Position numbers and translations under genes: made by a program | Notes under the pieces: generated by a model | The model's input: only the letters and a program-made list of their open reading frames with translations | What the model was told of the DNA's origin: nothing | Databases searched by the model: none | Shown here: one piece after another, positions 52,556-61,186 of the stretch | Position numbering within the stretch: position 1 is the first letter of the stretch | How the letters are laid out: each line of letters starts with the position of its first letter | Assembly: GCA_963825565.1 (NCBI GenBank) | Contig: CAWGTW010000010.1 | Span: 1-64,000, forward strand | DNA length: 64,000 bases | Reading direction: 5' to 3' | Source of the DNA: JBFGCT01 sp963825565 | Lineage (GTDB): Bacteria > Actinomycetota > Acidimicrobiia > Acidimicrobiales > Ilumatobacteraceae

Positions 52556-53881
52556 ATGACCGATCAGCTTGAAGCGCTGCGAGACAGCATTGTCTCGGCG
52601 GTGCAACAGGAGCTGACCCGTCATGGTCAGCAGGTGGCCATCGAGGTCAAGCGCCTCCACGACGAGGTGGCGGTCGAGCGCAGTGCCCGCACCCAGCTCG
52701 ACGGTCAGCTCGGCGCACTCGCCGGCGCGCTCGAGCGGGCGCAGGAAGCGAACTCCAGCTTTCAGGTCGACCTCCAGCGGGCGCTCGAGGAGCGTCTTGG
52801 CGAGTTCGGGCTGACGAGCAAGCGCCGCTTCGACGATATGGACGCACGCATCGGACGCGTGGTGCAGGAGGCCAACGTCGGCATCGCCGGCGCGGTCGAG
52901 TCGGCGTCGCGTCCGATCATCAAGCAACTCGAGCACCGTCAGGACAAGGTCGAGGCGAGCATCGTCACGCTCGACCAGAACCTGCGCAAGTTCGATGACC
53001 AAGTCGCCCGCATGGTGACGCACTTCAACAACGTCACCGTCGAGATCGACGCCCGCATGGACGAGCTCAACCGGCGCGTCGCGTCGGACCTCGATGAGCG
53101 GCTCGCATCGCTGGTCGCTCGCCTCGACGAGGTCGCGGCGATGGCCTCGCGTCAGGAGACCGAGGTCGCGACGCTGATCACCAACCGGGTCGACCAGACC
53201 GAGGACCGCATCAACGACCGGATCATGTCGACCGAGGCCCGCCTCAACGACGAGATCGGAACCCGGGTCGCCGAGATCGATGCGCACGTCGGCCGGATCA
53301 GCTCCGGCCTCGACGACACGGTCACCATGCTCAACGATCGCATCTCCGCGGCCGACGGGAAGTTCGCCGTGGTCGAGGAACAGCTCGCCGCCGTCGTCGA
53401 GAGCGTCAGCTCCGTCGATGCCGAGGCGATGGACGAGATGCGCGAGAAGGTGTCGAGCGCCGCCGGTGAGGCGATGCTCGTCCGGATCGAACTCGAGCGC
53501 TTCCAGAAGAGCGTCGGCGAACAGATCGACAAAGCGACCGTCCGGGTGACCGAGCTCGAGACGATCGTTCAGGAGCAACACATGGACGTCGAGGCCGCCG
53601 TCCAACTCGAGCGTCTCGAGGAGCTCGAACGGGCCGTGATCGAACTCGACCCCGACCAGTTCGTCCGCAAGGACGGGGCTGCCGCCCCGGCGGCACCGCT
53701 CGACGACCGCCCCCCGACGATGCCGAACTCGAACGCCGGCAACGGCGCATCCGCGGACGGAGCACCGCCGCCGGCCGCACCGCTCACGGCGCCGGTCGCC
53801 GCGCCGACGAACGCCCCGACGAACACCGCACTCGCCCCGCCGTCCGCCGTGAACAACGCGCCGGCGCTCCCGTCAACGTGA
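52556..53881 (+). CDS. Long coiled-coil protein, first gene of the pilus operon
   Basis: The 441-residue protein is almost wholly alpha-helical coiled coil to about residue 360 (heptads such as LEALRDSIVSAVQQEL, LDDTVTMLNDRISAADG), then a Pro/Ala-rich tail. No membrane helix or signal is present. It is 18 bases before pilB and under a sigma-28-like promoter. A scaffold role for the pilus machine, perhaps replacing PilM/N/O functions that are not encoded here, is possible but unproven. Confidence 0.75.
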   Translation: MTDQLEALRDSIVSAVQQELTRHGQQVAIEVKRLHDEVAVERSARTQLDGQLGALAGALERAQEANSSFQVDLQRALEERLGEFGLTSKRRFDDMDARIGRVVQEANVGIAGAVESASRPIIKQLEHRQDKVEASIVTLDQNLRKFDDQVARMVTHFNNVTVEIDARMDELNRRVASDLDERLASLVARLDEVAAMASRQETEVATLITNRVDQTEDRINDRIMSTEARLNDEIGTRVAEIDAHVGRISSGLDDTVTMLNDRISAADGKFAVVEEQLAAVVESVSSVDAEAMDEMREKVSSAAGEAMLVRIELERFQKSVGEQIDKATVRVTELETIVQEQHMDVEAAVQLERLEELERAVIELDPDQFVRKDGAAAPAAPLDDRPPTMPNSNAGNGASADGAPPPAAPLTAPVAAPTNAPTNTALAPPSAVNNAPALPST

Positions 53882-53899
53882 CCGTACCGAGGAATTGAG

Positions 53900-55687
53900 A
53901 TGGCCCTACGCCGACCGAAGTCCGATGAGATGGCCCCGCCCGCCGGTGGCGCCGCGACCGCTGTCGCCGACCCCCCGGGGGCGGGCGACGGATCGGGGCC
54001 GTCCGCCGAACAGTGCATGGGCACCGGCCAAGCACTGGTCCAGGCGGGTCACCTCGACGCCGAACGGCTCGCTGCCGCGCTCCAAGATGCGCGCGGCGAC
54101 CTGCTCGTGATGAGCAACCTGTTGCTGACCCGGTACGGCGTCGGCCGCGCCGAGCTGTCCGAGGCCGTCGCCGCGGCCTGCGGCGTGCCGGTCGCCAACA
54201 GCAGCGTCGGCCAGCTCGATCCCGAGATCGTCAACCGGATCGACGAGAAGATCGCCCGCGAGAACAAGGTCATCCCGATCGCCGAGGAGAACGGCGTCCT
54301 CGTCCTGTACGCCGCCGACCCCTCGCCGGCCCGGCGGGCGATCGTCGAGTCCGCAGCCGGTCAGCAGTTCGTCTGGAAGGCCTCCGACGACAAGACGGTC
54401 ACGTCGTTCATCGAGCAGATGTTCCGGTCGAACTCCGACGTCGACCAACTCGTCGCGACGTTCGCCAGCGAGGACGAGCAGCGCCATGCCGCCGAGACCG
54501 TGGCCGCCGTCAGCCTCGACGATCAGGCCCCGGTGGTCCAGCTCGTCCAGCGCATCGTGAGCCAGGCGCTGCGCGACCGCGCCTCGGACATCCACATCGA
54601 GCCGCTCGACGACCGCCTCCGCATCCGGTACCGCATCGACGGTCACCTCATCGAGGCGTTCAGCCTCCCGATGTCGGCGCACAACGCGCTGATCTCTCGC
54701 CTGAAGATCATGTCGGAGATGAACATCGTCGAGAAGCGGGCGCCGCAGGACGGCCAGTTCTCGACCAAGGTCGACGGCCGGGAGATCGACGTCCGCGTGT
54801 CGTCGGTCGCCACCGTGTTCGGCGAGAAGATCGTCATGCGCATCCTCGACAAGTCCAAGTCGATGGTCGGGCTCGGCGAGCTGGGCATGCCGCGCGAGAT
54901 GTACAGCAACTACTCCAAGCTGGTGCACGCGCCGTTCGGCATGGTGATCTGCGCCGGGCCGACCGGGGCCGGCAAGACGACCACGCTGTACGCCACCCTG
55001 CTCGAGATCAACTCGACCGGCAAGAACGTGACCACGGTCGAGGACCCGGTCGAGTACGTGTTCCCGGGCATCAACCAGGTGCAGACCAACGAGAAGGCCG
55101 GCCTGACGTTCGCCACCGGCCTCAAGGCACTCCTCCGGCAGGACCCGGACACGATCCTCGTCGGCGAGATCCGCGACGTGGACACGGCGCGCATCGCCAT
55201 CCAGTCGGCCCTGACCGGCCACTTCGTGCTGTCGTCGCTGCACGGCACCGACGCCGTCGCCGCGCTCCACCGGCTGCTCGACATGGGCATCGAAGCCTTC
55301 CTCGTCGCCTCGGCGATCGTCGGCGTGGTGTCGCAGCGACTGCTGCGCAAGATGTGCGACAACTGCAAGGAGCCGTACACGCCGGGCGCCGAGGAACTCG
55401 CGGTCTTCCGCCAGCACACCGGCGGCAGTGAGAAATCGCAGTTCTTCCAGGGGGCCGGGTGCAGCTACTGCTCCGGCACCGGCTACCGCGACCGGATCGG
55501 CGTGTACGAGCTGCTGCGGATCACGCCCGAGATCCGGCGGCTGATCGTGGGGTGGGCGACGACCGAGGAGCTCCGTCGCCTGGCAGTTGCTCAAGGTATG
55601 AGGACGATGCTCCGAGAAGCAATGCAAATGGTCGAAGACGACGTCAGCACGATCTCCGAAGTCGTCCGGACCTTGTTCGCCCACTGA
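53900..55687 (+). CDS. pilB: Type IV pilus extension ATPase
   Basis: The 595-residue GspE/PilB ATPase has an N-terminal MshEN-like domain (GVGRAELSEAVAAACGVP) and a middle domain with DIHIEPLDDRLRIRYRIDG. The motor has Walker A GPTGAGKTTT, the Asp box LEINSTGKNVTTVEDPVEY, Walker B ILVGEIRDVDTA and the His box LTGHFVLSSLHG. A zinc site CDNC/CSYC lies near the C-terminus. It powers pilus assembly at the inner face of the membrane. GAGGAAT precedes the ATG. It is co-transcribed with pilC, 18 bases downstream. Confidence 0.95.
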   Translation: MALRRPKSDEMAPPAGGAATAVADPPGAGDGSGPSAEQCMGTGQALVQAGHLDAERLAAALQDARGDLLVMSNLLLTRYGVGRAELSEAVAAACGVPVANSSVGQLDPEIVNRIDEKIARENKVIPIAEENGVLVLYAADPSPARRAIVESAAGQQFVWKASDDKTVTSFIEQMFRSNSDVDQLVATFASEDEQRHAAETVAAVSLDDQAPVVQLVQRIVSQALRDRASDIHIEPLDDRLRIRYRIDGHLIEAFSLPMSAHNALISRLKIMSEMNIVEKRAPQDGQFSTKVDGREIDVRVSSVATVFGEKIVMRILDKSKSMVGLGELGMPREMYSNYSKLVHAPFGMVICAGPTGAGKTTTLYATLLEINSTGKNVTTVEDPVEYVFPGINQVQTNEKAGLTFATGLKALLRQDPDTILVGEIRDVDTARIAIQSALTGHFVLSSLHGTDAVAALHRLLDMGIEAFLVASAIVGVVSQRLLRKMCDNCKEPYTPGAEELAVFRQHTGGSEKSQFFQGAGCSYCSGTGYRDRIGVYELLRITPEIRRLIVGWATTEELRRLAVAQGMRTMLREAMQMVEDDVSTISEVVRTLFAH

Positions 55688-55705
55688 TCGACAGGACGAG
55701 AGAAG

Positions 55706-56917
55706 ATGCCCAGGTTTGCCTATTCCGCGATCGATCCCAACGGTGCAGCCGTCGAGGGTGTGACCAAGGCCGACACGATCGGCGCGGCGCGTGCGCTGCT
55801 CGTCGAGCAGAACCTGTTCCCGACGCAGATCGAGGAGCGCCGGGGCATGCTCGACTTCGAGCTGACCAAGGAGAAGGTGAAGAAGAAGGAGCTGATGCAC
55901 TTCACGCGTCAGCTCGCGGTGTTCGTCAAGGCGGGCATCCCGATCACCGACGCGCTGGTCACGATCGGCGACGAGACCGAGGACGTCGCCTTGCGCCGCT
56001 CGCTCGGGGCGATCGTCGACGAGCTCCGCAACGGCGGGTTGTTCTCGATGGCCGCGGCCAACCACCCCGAGGTGTTTCCGGACTACTACGTCGGGATCCT
56101 GCAGTCCGCCGAGCTGTCCGGCAAGCTCGACGACTCGCTGGAGAGCCTGGCGGGCTACCTGGAACGCGAGATCGACACCCGCTCCAAGGTCGTGTCGGCG
56201 CTGTCGTACCCGATGGTCGTCATGGTGCTCGCGTTCATCACGGTGCTGATCCTCGCCGGGTACGTGCTCCCGCAGTTCAAGCCGCTGTTCGAGGAGCTGG
56301 ACGCCGAGCTCCCGCTCCCGACGCGGATGATGCTGTTCTTCTCCCGCTTCTTCGGCGACCTCTGGTTCATCACGGCCGGCTTCTTCATCATGGTGATCCT
56401 CGTCTTCGCCTTCTTCGTCAAACACCCGACGGGCAAGATCTGGCGGGACCGGCTCGTGCTGAAGCTGCCCGTGATCTCCGGCATCGTCGACTACGCGATC
56501 CTCGAGCGGTTCTGTCGCATCCTCGCGGCGATGGTCAAGGCCGGCGTGCCGCTCCCCGAGGGGCTGAAGACGACGACCGACGCGACCAGCAACGTCGTCT
56601 ACCGGGAGCGCCTGGAGGTCGCCAGGGCGCAGATGCTCGAGGGCCAGGGCTTCTCCAAGCCGCTGATCGACACCGAGCTCTTCCCCGGCGCGGCCAAGCA
56701 GATGTTCAAGGTCGGTGAGGAGACCGGCACGCTCGACGAGCAGCTCGAGGTGGCCAGCATCTACTTCGACCGCGAGCTCGAAAGCCGGATCAAGCGGTTC
56801 ACGACCATGTTCGAGCCGATCATGATCGTGTTCGTCGGCATGATCGTCGGCTTCGTCGCGGTCTCGCTCGTGTCCGCGATGTACGGCGTGCTCAACGGCA
56901 CGAAGGGCTCGGTCTGA
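55706..56917 (+). CDS. pilC: Type IV pilus platform protein
   Basis: The 403-residue protein has two GspF domains. KKELMHFTRQLAVFVKAGIP opens the first, and FCRILAAMVKAGVPLPEGL opens the second. Transmembrane segments lie at about 175-195, 220-245 and 370-395. It is the membrane platform joining PilB/PilT to the pilus. Length and order are normal. Confidence 0.95.
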   Translation: MPRFAYSAIDPNGAAVEGVTKADTIGAARALLVEQNLFPTQIEERRGMLDFELTKEKVKKKELMHFTRQLAVFVKAGIPITDALVTIGDETEDVALRRSLGAIVDELRNGGLFSMAAANHPEVFPDYYVGILQSAELSGKLDDSLESLAGYLEREIDTRSKVVSALSYPMVVMVLAFITVLILAGYVLPQFKPLFEELDAELPLPTRMMLFFSRFFGDLWFITAGFFIMVILVFAFFVKHPTGKIWRDRLVLKLPVISGIVDYAILERFCRILAAMVKAGVPLPEGLKTTTDATSNVVYRERLEVARAQMLEGQGFSKPLIDTELFPGAAKQMFKVGEETGTLDEQLEVASIYFDRELESRIKRFTTMFEPIMIVFVGMIVGFVAVSLVSAMYGVLNGTKGSV

Positions 56918-56923
56918 GCGATG

Positions 56924-57703
56924 TCAGCGTTGCAGCACGATGTCGACGAACGGCTGCCCGGCGAAGACCGCCAGCACCGTGCCGGCGGCCATGAACGGCC
57001 CGAACGGCACCGCCGTTCGGCGGCCGGCCCGCTTGCCGGCCATCAGTGCGACGCCGACCACCGCGCCGAGGATGAAGCCGAAGAACAGGCCGGGAGCGAC
57101 GATGCCCGGGTTGATCCAGCCGAGGTACATGCCGAGCAGCGGGGCGAGGCGCACGTCGCCGTCGCCCATCCCGCCCTTGCTCACCTTGTAGATCGTCCAC
57201 ATGATCGCCAGCGCGATCGCCGCGCCGAGGGCTGCCATCCAGATCCGCTCGGGCTCACCGACGACGACGGCGGCCACGGTCAGTGCGATCGATCCGACGA
57301 TGATCGCGACGTACGTGATCTGGCGCGGCAACCGCTGTGTCTTCAGATCGATCGCGGTCTGCGCGACGAGCGCCGCGGCGAGGACCCAGTACGCGACCGC
57401 GACCGACGGCTCGTCCTGGAACTCGATCGCGAACAGCACGAACAGTGCGACCGTCGCCAGTTCGAGGACGATCGCCTCGGTCCCGATCGGCGCCCGGCAG
57501 CGACGGCACCTGCCGCGCAGGGCGACCCAGCTCACGACCGGTATCAGGTCGAGCGGGCCGAGTCGGAGCCCGCAGGACCCGCATCGGCTCGGCGGTGCCA
57601 TCACCGAGCCGCCGGCCGGCACCCGTTCGACGACCACGGTCAGGAACGAGCCGATCAGCAGGCCGGCCACGATGGCCACGACGATCAACAGCGAAAGACT
57701 CAT
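56924..57703 (-). CDS. pilD: Prepilin peptidase / N-methyltransferase
   Basis: The 259-residue membrane enzyme cleaves prepilin leaders and methylates the new N-terminus. It has the zinc Cys pairs CGSCGLR and CRRCRAP and the two catalytic Asp: TAIDLKTQRLP and GGMGDGDVRLA. About eight hydrophobic segments are visible. It is on the opposite strand between pilC and pilT, which is unusual and means separate control. The ATG at 57703 starts the protein at its first helix. Confidence 0.95.
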   Translation of the reverse strand: MSLSLLIVVAIVAGLLIGSFLTVVVERVPAGGSVMAPPSRCGSCGLRLGPLDLIPVVSWVALRGRCRRCRAPIGTEAIVLELATVALFVLFAIEFQDEPSVAVAYWVLAAALVAQTAIDLKTQRLPRQITYVAIIVGSIALTVAAVVVGEPERIWMAALGAAIALAIMWTIYKVSKGGMGDGDVRLAPLLGMYLGWINPGIVAPGLFFGFILGAVVGVALMAGKRAGRRTAVPFGPFMAAGTVLAVFAGQPFVDIVLQR

Positions 57704-57748
57704 CAGCACAGTCGGCCGACTCTGGCCCGAGTGGGAGGTTAGCCAACC

Positions 57749-58915
57749 ATGTCCGAACAAGATCCGATGCTCGCGTCGTTGCTCGAAGCGACGGTCAACT
57801 CGGGGGCCTCCGACCTCCACCTGACGGTGGGGCGCCCGGCGACCGTGCGTCGCGACGGCGTGCTCGTCGCGTTCGAGAACGTGCCGGTCCTGACCCCCGA
57901 CGAGATCAGTCGCATGGTCCACTCGCTGCTCGACGAGCGGCAGGCCGAGGAGTTGGAGCGCCACAAGCAGGTCGACTTCTCGTTCGGGCTGCCGGGCGTC
58001 GGCCGCTTCCGGGCCAACGTGTTCAGCCAGCGCAGCAACCTCACGCTGGCGTTGCGCGTCGTGCCGTACCGCGTGAGGTCGCTCGAGGAACTGGGCGCGC
58101 CGGCGGCGTGCACCACGCTGCTCAACCGTCCGTACGGCATCGTGCTGGTCGTCGGCCCGACCGGCTCGGGCAAGTCGACCACGCTCGCCGCGATGATCGA
58201 CCGGATCAACGCGACCAAGCCGTTGCACATCCTGACGATCGAAGACCCGGTCGAATACCTCCACCACCACAAAGTGGCGATGGTCAACCAGCGTGAGGTC
58301 GGCACCGACGTCGTCTCGTTCAACCAGGGCCTCAAGAGCGCGCTGCGCGAGGACCCCGACGTGGTGCTGCTCGGCGAGATGCGCGACCTCGAGTCGATGG
58401 AGATCTCGCTGTCTCTGGCCGAGACCGGGCACCTGGTGTTCGCCACGCTGCACACCAACGACGCCGCGCAGGCCCTCGACCGCATCATCGACGTGTTCCC
58501 GGCCGAGCGGCGCAACCAGATCCAGATCATGCTCGCCGGCGCGTTGCAGGGGGTCATCTCCCAGCGGCTGTTGCCGGCGGTGGCCGGTGGGCGTGTCGCC
58601 GGATACGAGGTGATGGTCGCCAACGAGGCGATCCGCAACCTGGTCCGCGAGGGCAAGTCGCGCCAGATGCGCAACATGATCGCCACCGGCGGTGCCGAGG
58701 GCATGCAGACGATCGAGATGGACCTCGCGCGCCTGGTCGCATCGGGACTGATCACGATGGAGGTGGCGATGGAGGCCAGCGCCTACCCGAAGGAGGTCCA
58801 GGCGCAGATGGCGACCGCCCGGGCGCAGCTCCAGGCGCAGGCGACGATCGGGACCGGCCAGGCCGGATCCTCGGGGTCCGGCGTGTACGCCGGCCAGGCG
58901 CCGGCGTCGGCCTGA
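57749..58915 (+). CDS. pilT: Type IV pilus retraction ATPase
   Basis: The 388-residue PilT has SDLHLTVGRPATVRRDG at its start, Walker A GPTGSGKST, the Asp box ILTIEDPVEYLH, Walker B VVLLGEMRDLESM and the His box AETGHLVFATLHTNDA. The AIRNLVREGK motif, close to the conserved AIRNLIRE of PilT, is present. A Gln/Ala/Gly-rich tail of about 40 residues extends it. It should retract pili, giving twitching or DNA uptake. Confidence 0.95.
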   Translation: MSEQDPMLASLLEATVNSGASDLHLTVGRPATVRRDGVLVAFENVPVLTPDEISRMVHSLLDERQAEELERHKQVDFSFGLPGVGRFRANVFSQRSNLTLALRVVPYRVRSLEELGAPAACTTLLNRPYGIVLVVGPTGSGKSTTLAAMIDRINATKPLHILTIEDPVEYLHHHKVAMVNQREVGTDVVSFNQGLKSALREDPDVVLLGEMRDLESMEISLSLAETGHLVFATLHTNDAAQALDRIIDVFPAERRNQIQIMLAGALQGVISQRLLPAVAGGRVAGYEVMVANEAIRNLVREGKSRQMRNMIATGGAEGMQTIEMDLARLVASGLITMEVAMEASAYPKEVQAQMATARAQLQAQATIGTGQAGSSGSGVYAGQAPASA

Positions 58916-58952
58916 CACCGTCCGGCCCGCCCGATCGAACGAGGAGCAACCG

Positions 58953-59672
58953 ATGCCGGTCAAGAAGCTGCCGTACAAGAACCTCGCCGGGATCACCCCA
59001 TGCCCGGGGGGTTGGCTGGTGCTGCCCGCCCGCATGGCCGGGATCACCGTGACCGCCGAGGACGCGTTCGTCCTGAAGCGTCTGGGCGAGGTGCTCGACT
59101 GGCGGCCGAAGTTCGACGCCGCGGGGATCAACGCCCCGATGGGGCTCAGCGACTTCGCGAGCGGTCAGTTCCGCGAGTGCGACCGCGAGGCCCGCGAGTA
59201 CGTCGGTTGGCCCCGGGTCGTCGGGATCGCCGGGGTGCCGAGCCGGGAATCGATCCGGGCGGGCAGCCAGGCCGAGATGGCCAAGCTCGAACCGTGGATG
59301 ACCAAGCACGACTTCCGCCGTCTGCGGTGGTTGCGCGAGGCCGAGCGGGAGCTGCAGCCGTTCCACGCCCGCAGCATCTTCCCCGCCCATCCCGACGTGT
59401 CGTTCACGGCGATGAACGGCGACGTGCCGTTGAAGACGTCGCCGTACCATGACGACGGGCACCTCGAGCGATTGGAGCTGATCCGCCAGCAGTTGCCGGG
59501 GATCGACGACGTCATCACCCGCGTGCCCCCCGACGGTTCGGCACCGGTGCACATGATGCAGGCCGCGGCGATGCTGTGGACCGCCCGCCGCGGCTCGGGC
59601 CGGGCGATCAGCCGGTTCCCGCTCGACCCGACCTGGGACGACGTCGGCATGCGCATGGAACTCGTTCGCTGA
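58953..59672 (+). CDS. DUF429 family protein
   Basis: The 239-residue protein matches DUF429 (RNase H-like fold of unknown function): ITPCPGGWLVLPARMAG, GINAPMGLSD, RECDREAREYVG, FPAHPDVSFTAMNGDVPLK and HLERLELIRQQLPGID. The usual Asp before CPGGW is Thr-Pro here, so one acidic site residue may be missing. It follows pilT by 37 bases with its own GAGGAG site and may be co-transcribed. Confidence 0.72.
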   Translation: MPVKKLPYKNLAGITPCPGGWLVLPARMAGITVTAEDAFVLKRLGEVLDWRPKFDAAGINAPMGLSDFASGQFRECDREAREYVGWPRVVGIAGVPSRESIRAGSQAEMAKLEPWMTKHDFRRLRWLREAERELQPFHARSIFPAHPDVSFTAMNGDVPLKTSPYHDDGHLERLELIRQQLPGIDDVITRVPPDGSAPVHMMQAAAMLWTARRGSGRAISRFPLDPTWDDVGMRMELVR

Positions 59673-59712
59673 CCCGACTCGAGCGTCCCGTCATCCCCCC
59701 AGTCAGCTTCGT

Positions 59713-59835
59713 GGTTTCGTTGCGCCGAACGCGATGATCGCGCCCCGGTTCGGAAGGGATTTCCGACGGGGCGCCGGTCAGCTCGACCCCGACCGAAGCC
59801 GCGCGGTTTCGTTGCGCTGTGCGCAATGATCGTGC
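59713..59835. repeat. Two imperfect 30-bp direct repeats
   Basis: GGTTTCGTTGCGC followed by a short variable part and ATGATCG(C/T)GC occurs at about 59713-59742 and 59805-59835. It lies between the convergent DUF429 and coiled-coil genes. Origin unknown, possibly a dispersed repeat. Confidence 0.55.
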
Positions 59836-59881
59836 GACGTCCCGGAGGGTGGAGCGACCGGGTCCACGGTCACAGCGGGCT

Positions 59882-60400
59882 TCACAGCAGGCTGAGGTCG
59901 CCGATCGGGCCGGACGTGGTGGGCGGCGGCAGGGTCGCCAACTTCGGCTCGAACAGTGCGGTGATCGCGTCGGCGAGCGCCTTCTGGCGCGACAGGCAGT
60001 CGGCCAGTCCTTCCCGGATCTCGACGACGGCTCGGTCGAGCGCGTCGAGGCGAGCGGCGGTGTCGGGCGCCGTCCAGCCACCTGCGGCGGGCGAGTGGCC
60101 GGTCAGTGCCTCGATGCGGTCGGTGCGCTCGCGCTCGACGAGGTCGATCAGGCGGCGCTCGGTGCGCTCGGTCTCGGCCCGCGATTCGGCACGGGCGAGC
60201 TCGACCTGCTCCTGGGCGATCTGGGCGTACGCCGCCAGCGACGTGAACTGGCTGTTGATCTGTGCCTCGACCTGCTGAACCCGTCGCTGTACGTCGATCA
60301 GCAGCGCCTCGCTGGCGGCCGCGTCCTCGTCGCCGAAGAACCCGTCCACGGCGTCATCGCTGAGGTCTCCGTCGATGCGTTCCTTGGTCTTGCCGAACAT
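59882..60400 (-). CDS. Coiled-coil protein divergent from pilA
   Basis: The 172-residue soluble protein has an acidic N-terminus (DGDLSDDAVDGFFGDEDAAA) and a long helical region (VQRRVQQVEAQINSQF, QEQVELARAESRAETERTER). No family is recognised. It has its own sigma-28-like promoter back-to-back with that of pilA, which ties it to pilus function. It may be a small scaffold or polar marker. Confidence 0.7.
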   Translation of the reverse strand: MFGKTKERIDGDLSDDAVDGFFGDEDAAASEALLIDVQRRVQQVEAQINSQFTSLAAYAQIAQEQVELARAESRAETERTERRLIDLVERERTDRIEALTGHSPAAGGWTAPDTAARLDALDRAVVEIREGLADCLSRQKALADAITALFEPKLATLPPPTTSGPIGDLSLL

Positions 60401-60454
60401 GTGTCGTCAGTCCTGTGGGTCGCTGGCCACGCCCGCTGCGAAGCCGTGATTTTC

Positions 60455-60481
60455 CATCGGCAGTGGCACCGCCCACCTTGA
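60455..60481 (-). promoter_or_regulatory. Sigma-28-like promoter of the divergent coiled-coil gene
   Basis: On the minus strand TCAAG (60481-60477), 16 bases, CCGATG (60460-60455). The ATG is 55 bases further on. Confidence 0.6.
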
Positions 60482-60491
60482 GGAAAACGGC

Positions 60492-60513
60492 TCGCGCGAT
60501 CGGCTTCGCGCGA
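60492..60513. promoter_or_regulatory. Paired TCGCGCGA palindromes between divergent promoters
   Basis: TCGCGCGA occurs at 60492-60499 and 60506-60513 with a 6-base spacer; each copy is itself a palindrome. It stands midway between the two back-to-back sigma-28-like promoters, upstream of both -35 boxes, so an activator or repressor site is more likely than a terminator despite the TTTT that follows. Confidence 0.5.
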
Positions 60514-60520
60514 TTTTCAC

Positions 60521-60546
60521 TCAAGCGAGGGTCGTGCGTGCCGAAG
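60521..60546 (+). promoter_or_regulatory. Sigma-28-like promoter of pilA
   Basis: TCAAG (60521-60525), 15 bases, CCGAAG (60541-60546), preceded by G. The leader to the ATG at 60635 is about 80 bases. Confidence 0.55.
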
Positions 60547-60634
60547 AAACAACTGCGCTACGGGAGATGGAACTCACGGAGCGCTTCGTGAGACACACAT
60601 CATCCACATGAAGAGCGGAAGGAACGCAGAAATC

Positions 60635-61024
60635 ATGGAGAACAAGCAGGACAAGGGCTTCACCCTCGTGGAGCTTCTCATTGTCATCGTCATCCTCGGC
60701 ATCCTGGCCACCGTCACGGTGTTCGCGGTGCGGGGCATCACCGACCAGGGCCAGCAGTCGGCCTGCAACTCTGACAAGAAGACGTTGCAGACCGCGACCG
60801 AGGCGTACTTCGCCCAGTTCGGCGGCTCGACCATCGCCGTCACCGGCGACACGCCGACCGCTCCGCTGGCCGCGGCCATCGCTGCCGGTACCGCGACGCT
60901 GGGCGCCGACCCGGAGCTCACGCTCCAGGGCGTCGACCTGATCGTGGAGCCCTCGGGCAACTACACCGTCTCGGCGGCCGGCGTCGTGACCGCCGACAAC
61001 CCGGGCAAGTGCGTCGGGATCTGA
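60635..61024 (+). CDS. pilA: Type IV major-type pilin
   Basis: The 129-residue prepilin has a short leader MENKQDKG, then FTLVELLIVIVILGILATVT with Phe1 and Glu5. The small C-terminal domain has two Cys (SACNSD near the helix end and GKCVGI at the C-terminus) likely to form the D-loop disulfide. AAGGAAC precedes the ATG at 60635; an upstream ATG at 60608 would give a 17-residue leader. Its own promoter and strong terminator suggest high expression as the main pilus subunit. Confidence 0.92.
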   Translation: MENKQDKGFTLVELLIVIVILGILATVTVFAVRGITDQGQQSACNSDKKTLQTATEAYFAQFGGSTIAVTGDTPTAPLAAAIAAGTATLGADPELTLQGVDLIVEPSGNYTVSAAGVVTADNPGKCVGI

Positions 61025-61046
61025 TCCCCTCCAACTGACCAACACC

Positions 61047-61090
61047 GAGAGGACCCCGCCGGCTCGGCCGGCGGGGTCCTCTCGCGTTTT
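61047..61090 (+). terminator. Strong intrinsic terminator after pilA
   Basis: A perfect 17-bp stem, GAGAGGACCCCGCCGGC (61047-61063) with its complement (61067-61083), has a 3-base loop and is followed by GCGTTTT. It is the clearest terminator in the window. Confidence 0.9.
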
Positions 61091-61151
61091 CGCCGCCGTC
61101 ATGCCGCTCGGGGCGCCTGTCACGCCCGAGATCGCGCTGCAGAGCAAGCGC

Positions 61152-61178
61152 TTCAGATGTCGCGCGACGGGACCGATA
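61152..61178 (+). promoter_or_regulatory. Weak sigma-28-like promoter of the second pilin
   Basis: CCGATA (61173-61178) is intact, but the -35 box is TTCAG instead of TCAAG at the 16-base distance. Start of transcription near 61185 would make the ATG at 61187 leaderless. Confidence 0.4.
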
Positions 61179-61186
61179 GTCAAGAC

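Noticed and set aside
60466..60481. TGGCAC...CCTTGA upstream of pilA as a sigma-54 promoter
   Set aside because: The -12 GC is missing and actinobacteria generally lack sigma-54. The same bases fit the minus-strand sigma-28-like promoter better.
60492..60517. TCGCGCGA hairpin followed by TTTT as an intrinsic terminator
   Set aside because: It lies between two divergent promoters where no transcript should be ending, so an operator is more likely.
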